Source: JAHBWV01 sp964588385 (lineage in GTDB: Bacteria; Planctomycetota; Phycisphaerae; Phycisphaerales; UBA1924). From it: a stretch of DNA of 64,000 nucleotides. Of this stretch, positions 36,252 through 44,336 are shown one piece after another; positions within the stretch are counted from its first letter, which is position 1, and every line of letters begins with the position of its first letter. Under the pieces are notes generated by a model. That model was not told where the DNA came from and did no database searches. It saw only the letters and a list, made by a program, of their open reading frames with translations. The translations under genes and the position numbers were made by a program. The DNA lies in assembly GCA_964588385.1 (NCBI GenBank), contig CAZPPG010000002.1:1-64000 (forward strand), read 5' to 3'.

Positions 36252-36908
36252 TCAGCGACGACGACGGGTGGCGACGAGGCCACCGAGGCCGAGAAGGGCG
36301 GCCGCGCCGGGGGCGGGGAGCGCCTGGAGCTCGAACGAAGCGATCTTCGGACCGGAGCTGAACGTGCTGCCGTGGCCCGAAGCGAAGCTGTTGGAGCCGG
36401 GGGCCGCGGCCGTGGACGTCGCGAACCAGCGACCGGTCGTTCCGGTGCGGGTCTGGATCTGCATGAAGCCGCCGATCGCGGCGGGCGCGGGCACGGTGGG
36501 AGTGATCGTCCAGATGAAGTCACCGGCGGAGCCGAGGGTCACGCCGAAGGAGCTGACAATGTTCAGGCCGGCATCGAGGAAGAAGATGTCCAGGATGCCG
36601 CCAACGGCGGTCACGCCGCCAGCGAACTTAAACGCATCCATCTGGAAGTTGCCGCTGCCGGTCGCGGGATGGACCGAGACGTAATCATCGCGCTGGGCGA
36701 ACGCACCGGCCGCGAGCGCGGAGTACGGACCCGGGATGCTGGAGTACACGGGCGTGCCGCGCGAGGTCGCGCCGGAGTCAAGAGCGATCGCTTCCACCGC
36801 GCTGGCGGGGAGCATGACGTGATTCGACGGCAAATCGAGACGGATGTCCGCAGAAGCGGTACCAGCTGCGATCGCCAGCATTCCAACGGCCTTCAACACA
36901 GTCTTCAT
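36252..36908 (-). CDS. Secreted PEP-CTERM protein
   Basis: A 218-residue protein from the ATG 36906-36908 with GGAG 8 bases upstream. Signal peptide MKTVLKAVGMLAIAAGTASA; beta-rich body of unknown family; C-terminal sorting tail LPAPGAAALLGLGGLVATRRRR, the typical Phycisphaerae form. It has its own consensus-like promoter (37074-37102), a leader of about 160 bases and a strong terminator, so it is a monocistronic and probably well-expressed exported protein. Function unknown. Confidence 0.85.
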   Translation of the reverse strand: MKTVLKAVGMLAIAAGTASADIRLDLPSNHVMLPASAVEAIALDSGATSRGTPVYSSIPGPYSALAAGAFAQRDDYVSVHPATGSGNFQMDAFKFAGGVTAVGGILDIFFLDAGLNIVSSFGVTLGSAGDFIWTITPTVPAPAAIGGFMQIQTRTGTTGRWFATSTAAAPGSNSFASGHGSTFSSGPKIASFELQALPAPGAAALLGLGGLVATRRRR

Positions 36909-37073
36909 GTCTATCTCTCCTGAGTTCTCTCTCGAAACAAATGCATCCCATGCGCACGCACGAGAATGGGTTGGGACGAATTCGCGATAGCGATCAACCG
37001 AACCTCTCTCGATCAACTCACGGGCGGGAGTCGCACCGGGGATTGTCCCGGGTATACCACCGACCATGCTGCG

Positions 37074-37102
37074 AGTATGCCGATGTGCAAGTCATTTGTC
37101 AA
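37074..37102 (-). promoter_or_regulatory. Sigma-70-like promoter for the PEP-CTERM gene
   Basis: On the minus strand: TTGACA (37102-37097), a 17-base spacer, CATACT (37079-37074). The -35 is a perfect consensus match. Expected start of transcription is near 37067, giving a leader of about 160 bases before the ATG at 36908. Confidence 0.7.
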
Positions 37103-37289
37103 GAATATTCGCACTTTGTACACGGCGCGGCGTCCATGTGCCGTAAGTGTTTCCTCAGTATGTATTTACACCACTCCATCCGCCTGGGCCAGTGGTCCGG
37201 TTGCGAACGTAAGGTGCTTCCGCCGTATGGGAGGTCTGGTTGGGTCGCCCTGACCCGATAACGAAGCCAACCCGTTCGAGTCCGGGAGA

Positions 37290-37338
37290 GCACCCGGAGA
37301 ATCGAGCCCCAATCCCGGTGGGGTTTGGTACCGGGTGC
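37290..37338 (-). terminator. Two-tier hairpin after the flavin reductase gene
   Basis: GCACCCGG (37290-37297) pairs with CCGGGTGC (37331-37338), enclosing an inner CCCCA/TGGGG hairpin (37307-37323). It begins 2 bases past the stop at 37341. There is no long T-run, so termination is likely but not certain. Confidence 0.5.
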
Positions 37339-37340
37339 CC

Positions 37341-37874
37341 TCAGCCGCCGATCCGGCTGGCAGACGATATTGTTCTATAAACCTTTGCCGTGGTGGGGCT
37401 TCCGATGAACAGCTCGTGGTCGGCCTCGAGATCGAAGTGGCGAACCACCTCGCAGTCGATCGCGACCATGGAACGCTTGAGAACCGGCGAGTGAGAGTTC
37501 AGCGTCTCGATGGCCAGGGCGTCGAAGGCATCACCCAGCTCATCGGGAGCGACCTCGGCCTCAAACCGCTTCAGCAGCGCCACATCTGTCGCGGCAATCA
37601 CGCAGATTGCAAACTGATGGCTATCGCGGATCAAGGGAGCGATGGAGTGGCCCTTTCGGGCCGCAACGCAGAGCAGCCGCGGCTGGTCCGAGCAAACTTG
37701 TACAGAGCGAATGATGTGACCGGCCCGCTTGCCCTCATACGCCGACGTCATCAGGAAGTGTCCGCCGGGCAGCATGCCGATCGCCGCGTCGAGTTCGCTG
37801 GGGTTCGCTCCTGACATCATCCCTCCAGAGGCCAAGCGCTGACGCTCGGACTGTACCCGATCTCCCCGGCTCAT
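37341..37874 (-). CDS. Flavin reductase-family protein (FMN-binding split barrel)
   Basis: A 177-residue protein if started at ATG 37872-37874. An internal start (37818-37820 or 37815-37817) behind GGAGG gives about 159 residues and a more family-like N-terminus (NPSELDAAIGMLPGGHFLMT). Family features: GHFLMTSAYEGKRAGHIIRS, PRLLCVAARKGHSIAPLIRD (substrate and FMN contacts), FAICVIAATD, and HELFIGSPTTAKVYR for the closing strand. Such proteins reduce FMN/FAD with NAD(P)H or bind flavin as part of a two-component oxygenase; no oxygenase partner is adjacent. Divergent from mraZ. Confidence 0.82.
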   Translation of the reverse strand: MSRGDRVQSERQRLASGGMMSGANPSELDAAIGMLPGGHFLMTSAYEGKRAGHIIRSVQVCSDQPRLLCVAARKGHSIAPLIRDSHQFAICVIAATDVALLKRFEAEVAPDELGDAFDALAIETLNSHSPVLKRSMVAIDCEVVRHFDLEADHELFIGSPTTAKVYRTISSASRIGG

Positions 37875-37982
37875 GCTCCACCCTTCTTCCGACCGATCAC
37901 CACCCGTCCATAACCGCAACGGAGCAGATCTCTCTGTTCAGACGACGTGGATCGACACACACCTTCTCCACATTTTGCAGAA

Positions 37983-38027
37983 GAAGTGTGGTGTGGTGTT
38001 GCAAAGTGTGGCAAAGTGGGGCAGAAT
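37983..38027 (+). promoter_or_regulatory. mraZ promoter with embedded MraZ-box-like repeats
   Basis: Direct repeats in 10-base register: GAAGTGTGG (37983), a degenerate copy at 37993, AAAGTGTGG (38003) and AAAGTGGGG (38013). These match the AAAGTG(T/G) and GTGG-type boxes bound by MraZ in other bacteria. They overlap a candidate promoter TTGCAA (37999-38004), 17-base spacer, CAGAAT (38022-38027), so MraZ binding would repress its own gene. The ATG follows at 38058. Confidence 0.65.
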
Positions 38028-38057
38028 CCCAGGCCATGAGCCAGGGAGCCACACGTC

Positions 38058-38531
38058 ATGCTGTTCACAGGACATTCCGAGCTGACGATCGACGCGAAGC
38101 TGCGTCTGCAGATTCCCGCCAAGTACCGGAATGCGTGGGACGAGGCGCGGGACGGGAAGGCTTGGTACTGCGTGCCGTGGCCGGGCGGGATCGTGAGGCT
38201 TTACTCGGAGGCCTGTTTCGAAGAGCTCGCGCAGCAGGGAGCGAGCGGCGGACGAGCGACGCTGACGCCGGATCAGGACGCCGCGGATCTGGAGGCCGAT
38301 CTGTTCTCTCTGGCAGAGCGGATCGAGCCCGATTCGGCCGGGCGGATCGCGCTCCCGAAGCAGCATCTGGAGCTAGCCGGACTCAATGGGGGCGGGAGCG
38401 AAGTGGTTGTGATTGGTGCGGGCAATCGGCTGGAGGTTCGCGATCGCGCGGTGTGGAAGCAGTCGCTGGCCCAGCGCTTCGCGAGGCTGCCGGCCCTGGT
38501 CGCGAAGATCGAATCCAGACGTCAGGACTGA
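38058..38531 (+). CDS. mraZ: Transcriptional regulator MraZ
   Basis: A 157-residue protein with the two AbrB-like swapped-hairpin halves of MraZ: FTGHSELTIDAKLRLQIPAK at the start and RIEPDSAGRIALPKQHLELA in the middle. GSEVVVIGAGNRLEVRDRAVW closes the second half. The DxKGR signature reads DAKLR in the first half and DSAGR in the second. MraZ is an octameric ring that binds spaced repeats upstream of mraZ and normally represses the dcw cell-division cluster. Here no rsmH, ftsL, ftsI or mur gene follows. GGGAG lies 9 bases before the ATG. Confidence 0.88.
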   Translation: MLFTGHSELTIDAKLRLQIPAKYRNAWDEARDGKAWYCVPWPGGIVRLYSEACFEELAQQGASGGRATLTPDQDAADLEADLFSLAERIEPDSAGRIALPKQHLELAGLNGGGSEVVVIGAGNRLEVRDRAVWKQSLAQRFARLPALVAKIESRRQD

Positions 38532-38898
38532 GGACCGAACAGCAGGATCACCACGGGCGCCACGGACGAGCGCTCGACAACCGGGACAGCGAAGCGGGGT
38601 CGGGGGTGACCGACATCGCGTTCGCGTGCATCGGTGCTCCGGTCTCGGAGCAGGTTGGGTGATGGACCACCCAGCCCGGCTTCACTCGAGAGAGTGAAGT
38701 GCGGGGTTTCCAAGAAGGGGCGGCTCGCGAGCTTTCACGGGCCGCCTCGAACAGGATGACGCGCGAGCAGCGGACGGCGAAGGGAATCGACGCCCACGCC
38801 AGCACGAAGTGCCGACACAAGCCGCCCAAGGACGGGCGGTCCTCGGCAACCATCTTCGCTGGCGGTCCCGCAAGGACGCAGCAGCTGCTCGCACATTC

Positions 38899-38927
38899 GG
38901 CCCGGTCGAGCCACCACCGACCGGGCC
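38899..38927 (+). terminator. Strong hairpin ending the structured noncoding stretch
   Basis: GGCCCGGTC and GACCGGGCC form a perfect 9-base-pair stem around an 11-base loop, followed by CTTTC. It could end transcripts that begin at mraZ about 870 bases upstream. Confidence 0.55.
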
Positions 38928-39538
38928 CTTTCATGCGCCGATCCGCGACTGCCTGCGCGCGATCAGCGAACAATGCCGCGTGTTCCGCGAGGAAGAAGCC
39001 GCTGCGGAGGAGAAGGCGGGCGGTGCGCTCACGCCGTATCCAAGTTGTTGAGGGTCGCGGTCGAAACTGGGTGCATCACACTCCGATACGAGCCGGAGCC
39101 CGTTGCGCCTCACCCGGGCGCACGGCGAATCTGGGCGCGTGCCCCCGTCCGACACCCGGCTTTGAAGCGCCGACCGCGTGCTGCCCGTGCCGAATCGGCT
39201 TGCACGCGTACTCGCCGCACGCGTTCGTCGGTGTCCACTCGACAGCCTCACCGGCATCGGTCATCAATCCGGCGCGCCCGCGACGGGGCTGATTTCCCCA
39301 TCGGCGACGCGACCCACGACAGCGCCGGGCCGCTGTGGCTCTCCGATCGCGGGCGTGACCGCCCCGCCCAGGGCGATCGCCGAAAGTGCTGCCAGACGGA
39401 TCGGACCAGGAATCGTGCGCTTCATCCCAATACTTCACAACGACGTGAAAGAACGATGCGTTCCCTCTTTCCCCACGTACTTGACGCCGCAGCGATCGGA
39501 AGATGTGTTCCTGGCGCGAGCAGTGCCCGCGGGTTGCA

Positions 39539-39564
39539 GAAAGTGGGACGTTGTGACCACTTTC
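39539..39564. repeat. Inverted repeat upstream of hpf
   Basis: GAAAGTGG (39539-39546) and CCACTTTC (39557-39564) are perfect 8-base arms around a 10-base spacer, followed by TTTG, about 155 bases upstream of the hpf start. It may be an operator or a weak terminator. The arm includes AAAGTGG, the same core as the mraZ boxes 1.5 kb upstream. Confidence 0.4.
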
Positions 39565-39720
39565 TTTGTGACCGCCAAGGCCGCGCCCTGCAGCCAAAGT
39601 GCGGTCATTCTGAGGCCCGGGAGCCGAACTCACGTCAGTCCGATTCGTAAAGGGAATAACAGGCGGCCCGCAGTGGGCCGGCTTCGGGCACACTGTTCGG
39701 CCACGGGCCAGGGAGGCACG

Positions 39721-40062
39721 ATGCAGTTAGTGATTCGCGCAACGAACGTCCCCGTTTCCGATCCGATTCGCGAGCACGTCGCGCGCAAGGTGCTGAGCGC
39801 GGCCAAGCGGTTCGGCCGGCGCATCTCCACCGTCACGGTGGTGATCGAGGATGTCAACGGCCCGCGCGGCGGCATCGATAAGGCGTGCCGGATCGAGGCC
39901 GGACTCGCAACAGCCGGTGAACCCGTGGTCATCACCGAACGGGCAGACGACCTTTACGGGGCCGTCGACCGCGCGAGCGGCAGGTTCAAGCAGGCGCTTG
40001 CCCGCCGGAGTGAGCGACGCAAGAGCCGCAAGCGCGGGCTCCGGAAGCCCGACGCCTTGTGA
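39721..40062 (+). CDS. hpf: Ribosome hibernation-promoting factor (short HPF/RaiA type)
   Basis: A 113-residue protein, the short HPF/YfiA length with no C-terminal dimerisation domain. IRATNVPVSDPIREHVARKV followed by LSAAKRF and VTVVIEDVNGPRGG are the usual beta-alpha-beta-beta core; VVITERADDLYGAVDRASGR is the second helix. The basic C-terminus RRSERRKSRKRGLRK fits rRNA contact. It binds the 30S decoding centre in stationary phase to silence ribosomes. GGAGG lies 4 bases before the ATG. Confidence 0.9.
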   Translation: MQLVIRATNVPVSDPIREHVARKVLSAAKRFGRRISTVTVVIEDVNGPRGGIDKACRIEAGLATAGEPVVITERADDLYGAVDRASGRFKQALARRSERRKSRKRGLRKPDAL

Positions 40063-40098
40063 GGCATCGAGCGCGTCCCCTTCTGGAGCCATGATGAT

Positions 40099-40126
40099 TT
40101 GACACGCTGGAGAGGGCGGGTATCAT
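40099..40126 (+). promoter_or_regulatory. Strong sigma-70-like promoter between hpf and mutS
   Basis: TTGACA (40099-40104), 16-base spacer, TATCAT (40121-40126). Six of six and five of six consensus matches make it among the best promoters in the window. Transcription would begin near 40133, about 185 bases before mutS but only about 85 bases before the terminator at 40179-40217. Confidence 0.7.
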
Positions 40127-40132
40127 CCTCTC

Positions 40133-40217
40133 GTCGGAGATGGCTCTGACCCAAAGCAGTCCCCATTTCCCCCCCACAGCGACCCGGTCGATACGTCGAT
40201 CGGGTCGCGCCCCTTTT
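40133..40217 (+). ncRNA. Candidate small RNA or attenuated mutS leader
   Basis: From the predicted start of the 40099-40126 promoter to the T-run of the terminator is about 85 nt. The 5-prime half is mostly unpaired and contains a C-rich run (CCCCATTTCCCCCCCAC) that could pair with G-rich ribosome binding sites. No open frame with a ribosome binding site fits inside. Either a discrete small RNA or a mutS leader with premature termination would explain it. Confidence 0.4.
40179..40217 (+). terminator. Intrinsic terminator in front of mutS
   Basis: GCGACCCG (40179-40186) pairs with CGGGTCGC (40201-40208), with partial pairing inside the loop, followed by GCCCCTTTTGC. It could end hpf read-through or the candidate small RNA. 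Confidence 0.75.
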
Positions 40218-40318
40218 GCACATTCCAACTTCCTTCGCGTCGCAGGAATCACCCTCGATTCCGGGCTGTGAGTCCGTATCCTGTTCGCATGGCGAGCGCG
40301 GGTGCAACGGGCGGAAAC

Positions 40319-43300
40319 ATGAAGTCGGGCAGCGGGAACGATCCGCGCCAGACGCCGGCGATGCGCCAGTACTTCGCCTTCAAGGCCAAGCACCCGGACT
40401 GCGTCCTGCTTTTCCGGATGGGTGACTTCTACGAGACCTTTGACGACGACGCCGTCAAGCTCAGCAAGGCCCTCGGCCTGACGCTCACGCAGCGCTCCGC
40501 GGGCATGCCGATGGCTGGCGTGCCGTATCACCAGCTCGAGGTCTACCTGCGACGCGCGATCATCGCCGGCTTTCGGGTTGCCGTTGCGGATCAGATCGAA
40601 GACCCCGCGGAAGCCAAGGGCATCGTGGCTCGCGCGGTGACACGTGTGTTGACGCCCGGCACGCTGGTCGATGACTCGGTCCTGCCCGATGACGCGACGA
40701 ATCGGCTCGGCGCGGTCTGGTTCTCCGGATGGGGCGATGGCGACGACGGGGAGCCTTCTCCGGGCGGCGATGTCGGTCTGGCAGTGATCGAGGTCTCGAC
40801 CGGCGCGTTCACAGTCGTCGCATGTCCGGGCGCCGCCCTCATCGACGAACTCTCGCGTCGCGGCGTCACCGAGCTGCTCTATGCCGATCCCGGAGACGCG
40901 CGCCCGCCGGTCCGCGTGAAGCGTCTGCTCAATGCGCTCAACATCGCGGGCACCCCGCGCCCCTCCTGGCAGTTCCGCCACGATGAGTCGCTGGAGGCCT
41001 TGCGCGAGCAGTACAAGGTTCGCACGCTCGGCGGCTTCGGCCTCGACGATCAGAGCGTCTGCGTCCCTCCCGCTGGGGCGATCATCCGGTACCTCCGCGA
41101 CACGCAGACGCCAGCAGCGGGCGAGAACGTCCCCGTGAACTCCTCGTTCAATGTGCTGACCCGTGCGACGCTGGCGCACATCTCGCCGCCCCGTGTGGAG
41201 GTGGTTGGATCAGGGGGCGGCAACGGCGCGGGCTCGCTGGTCATCGATGCGACGAGTCTGCGTGCGCTCGAGATCGAGCGTCCGCTGCGGCAACTCACCT
41301 TCGCGGGTGCCGGCGCGGGAAGCGGTGGGGGAGGGACCGGGGACGGCTCATTGCTCGGGCTCTTCTTGTCGACGCCCGGCGCGTTCGCAACGCCGATGGG
41401 CCGACGTCTGCTCCGCGAGTGGCTGGTCAGGCCTTTGGGCAGCGTGGAGAGAGTCCGCGAGCGTCAGATGTGCGTCGCGTGGCTTGTGGAGGATCGGCGG
41501 TTTGCCACCGGGCTGTTCGCGGCTATCGACGGGGTGCAGGATGCGGCACGCATCGCCGCCCGCGTTGCCCTGGCCCGTGTAACGCCCCGTGATGTGTGCG
41601 CGCTGGGCGCGTCTCTCTCGCGTATTGATGCCATTCTGGGCACGCTCGGGTTTGATGCCGCGGACGAGCCGGGCAATCCCAGTGCGTTCGCGCCGTATGC
41701 AACGCGCCTGCAGGCCATCCGTGACGCGCTCGCGCCGCTCGCAAAGCGGATCACTGACGCGTGCGTCGAATCGCCTCCGGCGCACCTTCGCGAGGGCGGC
41801 CTGATCCGCGATGCGATCGACCCCGAGCTCGACGAGGCGCGGCTTCTGCAGCGCGACGCGGGCCAGTGGCTCATCCAGTATCAGCAGCGGCTGCTCGATG
41901 AGCACCAGATCGCCGGACTCAAGGTCGGCTACAACAAGTTCTTCGGCTACTACATCGAACTGACCGCGGCCCAGGCCCGTTCCGCGCCCGCGACGTTCAC
42001 CCGCAAGCAGACACTCAAGAACGCCGAACGGTACATCACACCGGAGCTCAAGGAGTTTGAGGACAAGGTGACGACTGCCGAGTCTCGCGCCGTGGCCCGC
42101 GAGCTGGCGATCTTCGAGTCGCTCTGCGCCCAGGCGATGCAGCGCCTCGCGGAGATCCGCGCGTTCGCGGAGATCGTCGCGGAGCTGGACGCGCTGCACG
42201 CCCTCGCCCACCGCGCCGCACTGCGGGGCTGGGTCCGGCCCGAGATCGTGGACGAGCCATCGCTGGTGATCCACGCGGGGCGTCACCCCGTGCTGGAGGA
42301 CCGGCTCGGACGCGACTTTGTTCCCAACGATCTCGAACTCGGCGTCCACGGACACGGTGGCGCGGGCGGCAGCGACGCTTCACAGTTTGATGCGAGCACG
42401 GGGGCCCCGCTCGCACTCATCACGGGGCCCAATATGGCGGGCAAGAGCACCTTCATCCGTCAGACCGCCCTCATCACGTTGCTGGCCCATGTCGGCAGTT
42501 ACGTGCCCGCGGATCGCGCGACCATCGGCCTCGTCGACCGCATTTTCACGCGCGTGGGCGCCGACGACGCCATCCACCAAGGGCAATCCACGTTCATGGT
42601 GGAGATGACCGAGACGGCCAACATCCTGAACAACGCCACGCCCCGCTCGCTCGTTGTGCTCGACGAGATCGGGCGCGGCACATCGACGCTCGATGGCCTC
42701 TCGCTCGCGTGGGCGATCACCGAGCATCTGGCTGGAGACCGCGCGGGTGGCCTCGCCGATGGGAACGCGGCCGCTGCTTCGGGCGGGCGGGGTCCGCGCA
42801 CACTCTTTGCCACGCACTATCACGAGCTCACGCACCTGGAAGAGCGGCTGCCGGGGCGGGTGCGGAACCTGCACGTCGCCGTGCGCGAATGGACAATGCC
42901 CGATGGAGCGCACGAGATCGTCTTTCTTCATCGCATCCTGCCGGGGCGTACGGATCAGTCCTACGGCATCCACGTCGCGCGCCTCGCGGGCATACCGCGT
43001 GATGTGACCGATCGCGCGAAGGAAGTTCTTGACTCGCTCGCCGTGCAGCACGACATGGGTGGGGGTGGGGCCGCTGGCGGGGGCGCCGGTGATGCCGGCG
43101 TCTTCGCGGCTCACACGCAGGACCGCGGCGCCGCAGCGTCGAACGGAAAGAGCGACAAGGGCCCGCGCTCAAAGAAGCCCGACATCTCACGCATCACGAC
43201 CCGCGCGCCGAGATCACAACTGGCGCTCTTCACGGAGATCCTTGAGCATCCGGCCGTCTCCGAGATCCGCGAGATGAAGCTGGATGCCATGACACCCATG

Positions 43301-43351
43301 CAGGCTTTCGACCTCTTGCGGGACATCAAGCGACGGGTGGATGAGAAGTAA
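40319..43351 (+). CDS. mutS: DNA mismatch repair ATPase MutS
   Basis: About 1010 residues if started at ATG 40319; ATG 40289 or GTG 40268 add up to 17. The mismatch-binding domain starts TPAMRQYFAFKAKHPDCVLL followed by FRMGDFYETF, with the conserved Phe-x-Glu of the wedge in the latter. The ATPase has Walker A TGPNMAGKST (about 702), Walker B LVVLDEIGRGTST (about 779), and ATHYHELT. It is longer than the usual 850-900 residues because of Gly-rich inserts (GSGGGNGAGS, GAGAGSGGGGTGDG, GGGGAAGGGAGDAG). mutL is not adjacent. The 3-prime end overlaps the convergent zinc-ribbon gene by 26 bases. Confidence 0.95.
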   Translation: MKSGSGNDPRQTPAMRQYFAFKAKHPDCVLLFRMGDFYETFDDDAVKLSKALGLTLTQRSAGMPMAGVPYHQLEVYLRRAIIAGFRVAVADQIEDPAEAKGIVARAVTRVLTPGTLVDDSVLPDDATNRLGAVWFSGWGDGDDGEPSPGGDVGLAVIEVSTGAFTVVACPGAALIDELSRRGVTELLYADPGDARPPVRVKRLLNALNIAGTPRPSWQFRHDESLEALREQYKVRTLGGFGLDDQSVCVPPAGAIIRYLRDTQTPAAGENVPVNSSFNVLTRATLAHISPPRVEVVGSGGGNGAGSLVIDATSLRALEIERPLRQLTFAGAGAGSGGGGTGDGSLLGLFLSTPGAFATPMGRRLLREWLVRPLGSVERVRERQMCVAWLVEDRRFATGLFAAIDGVQDAARIAARVALARVTPRDVCALGASLSRIDAILGTLGFDAADEPGNPSAFAPYATRLQAIRDALAPLAKRITDACVESPPAHLREGGLIRDAIDPELDEARLLQRDAGQWLIQYQQRLLDEHQIAGLKVGYNKFFGYYIELTAAQARSAPATFTRKQTLKNAERYITPELKEFEDKVTTAESRAVARELAIFESLCAQAMQRLAEIRAFAEIVAELDALHALAHRAALRGWVRPEIVDEPSLVIHAGRHPVLEDRLGRDFVPNDLELGVHGHGGAGGSDASQFDASTGAPLALITGPNMAGKSTFIRQTALITLLAHVGSYVPADRATIGLVDRIFTRVGADDAIHQGQSTFMVEMTETANILNNATPRSLVVLDEIGRGTSTLDGLSLAWAITEHLAGDRAGGLADGNAAAASGGRGPRTLFATHYHELTHLEERLPGRVRNLHVAVREWTMPDGAHEIVFLHRILPGRTDQSYGIHVARLAGIPRDVTDRAKEVLDSLAVQHDMGGGGAAGGGAGDAGVFAAHTQDRGAAASNGKSDKGPRSKKPDISRITTRAPRSQLALFTEILEHPAVSEIREMKLDAMTPMQAFDLLRDIKRRVDEK

Positions 43352-44336
43352 CGTCGTTGCGGACATTCCATGCCGCACCGCAGTCGGGACACTCGATCTC
43401 AGTCGGAACCACGTCACGCCCGTACATCTGCGTTGAGAGATCGGCCGCACAGGTTGGACAGAGCTGATTGGTGAGCATCGTTCGGATCAGTACGCGTCGC
43501 GGCGTGCCGAGCCCGCTACGGACGAGTGCCATGCCGAGGAATCCGAACGACGCGGCCATGACCATCGCAAGAAGGATGCTGTGCATCCCGCGCGGTGAAT
43601 AAAGCGTCATGGCCAGGTGCGAGGCCCCAAAGAGCGCAACCAACACACCGATACCTACGCGCAGCCAAAGCCCGACGGGACGGAGCCCGGTACGGGCGTT
43701 GAGCAGCCGGAGTCGATAGGGTCCATCGGGCGTTGCCGCAAGCTGTGCTCGAAGGCGCGTTGAAACGAGCGGAACGCTGCGGCCTCTGGCGTCTATGGCG
43801 CGAGTGGGACCGAACGCAGAAGTGCCAGATCTCAACTCGCGACAGCCTCGCTGCGCAGCAGGCTTGTCGCCCCATTCGAATCCCTTGCTCTCCGACTGCG
43901 GACGGATTCGGTTCATCTTCCATGTACACGCGCATTCAGGACACCGGACGATCCCATCCCCGGTGGGGTGCTCCGGCAGGTCGTATCCGCATCCGGCGCA
44001 CACGCCGTGGCGAACGAGGGCAGAGATGATCTGCGGCGTCGCCCTGGAGCGGATGCTCCGCCGACCGGCGACCACAAGCCCGATCACGACAAACATGGTG
44101 AGCGGCATGGAGAACGCGACGGGCATGCGCAAGAGCATGCTCCCGAAGAGCGCCATCGGCAGGAGCAGCGCCAAGGCCAGCGCCACCAGTCGCCGCGACT
44201 CGCGATGCATCAGCTGCGCACGAACGGTCCGCTCGATCATGAGCGCGAATCGCGGGTCTGCCATCCGCGGGTCGCGTATCAGTTCCGAGAGCGACACAAG
44301 CGTAAAGACTCGTCCGGCATCGTCGTGTGGTTTCAT
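43326..44336 (-). CDS. Membrane protein with two zinc ribbons
   Basis: A 336-residue protein from the ATG 44334-44336, which overlaps the upstream stop as ATGA. There are two pairs of hydrophobic helices (about 50-90 and 215-265), each followed by a zinc ribbon: CAGCGYDLPEHPTGDGIVRC then PEC, and CPTCAADL...IECPDCGAAW. The internal symmetry suggests duplication of a helix-pair-plus-ribbon unit. Function unknown. It forms an operon with the related gene at 44333-44848 and its tail overlaps mutS on the other strand. Confidence 0.7.
   Translation of the reverse strand: MKPHDDAGRVFTLVSLSELIRDPRMADPRFALMIERTVRAQLMHRESRRLVALALALLLPMALFGSMLLRMPVAFSMPLTMFVVIGLVVAGRRSIRSRATPQIISALVRHGVCAGCGYDLPEHPTGDGIVRCPECACTWKMNRIRPQSESKGFEWGDKPAAQRGCRELRSGTSAFGPTRAIDARGRSVPLVSTRLRAQLAATPDGPYRLRLLNARTGLRPVGLWLRVGIGVLVALFGASHLAMTLYSPRGMHSILLAMVMAASFGFLGMALVRSGLGTPRRVLIRTMLTNQLCPTCAADLSTQMYGRDVVPTEIECPDCGAAWNVRNDVTSHPPVA

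Larger units (their letters stand above)
36909..37340. other. Intergenic leader and promoter region, relatively AT-rich
   Basis: These 432 bases hold the PEP-CTERM promoter and its leader, and a two-tier hairpin at 37290-37338 downstream of the flavin reductase gene. I see no gene. The block 37060-37180 is clearly more AT-rich than its surroundings. Confidence 0.6.
38532..39720. other. 1.2 kb without a convincing protein gene, hairpin-rich at its start
   Basis: No open frame here shows a family, a good ribosome binding site or consistent codon use. Between 38653 and 38927 there are five successive strong hairpins on the plus strand: 38653-38676 (9 bp), 38680-38699 (CTTCACTC-GAGA-GAGTGAAG), 38717-38748 (12 bp with wobble), 38821-38840, and a terminator-like 38899-38927. 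This looks like a structured RNA or a long mraZ 3-prime tail. RNase P, tmRNA and SRP core motifs were looked for and not found. A 53-codon frame at 39264-39425 (minus), starting MKRTIPGPIRLAALSAIALG, resembles a signal peptide but has no ribosome binding site. Confidence 0.45.

Noticed and set aside
38858..38885. SRP RNA-like core (GGTCC-CGCAA-GGACGCAGCAGC)
   Set aside because: The symmetric-loop bases differ at nearly invariant positions and the flanks do not form the long helix 5. Kept only as part of the hairpin-rich noncoding stretch.
38532..38940. RNase P RNA or tmRNA next to mraZ
   Set aside because: The conserved core strings (GAGGAAAGTCC, ACAGAACCCGGCTTA, and the tmRNA tRNA-like ends) were not found on either strand.
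39264..39425. 53-codon frame with signal-peptide-like start (minus strand)
   Set aside because: No ribosome binding site, no recognisable mature domain, and it lies in a stretch without other coding signal.
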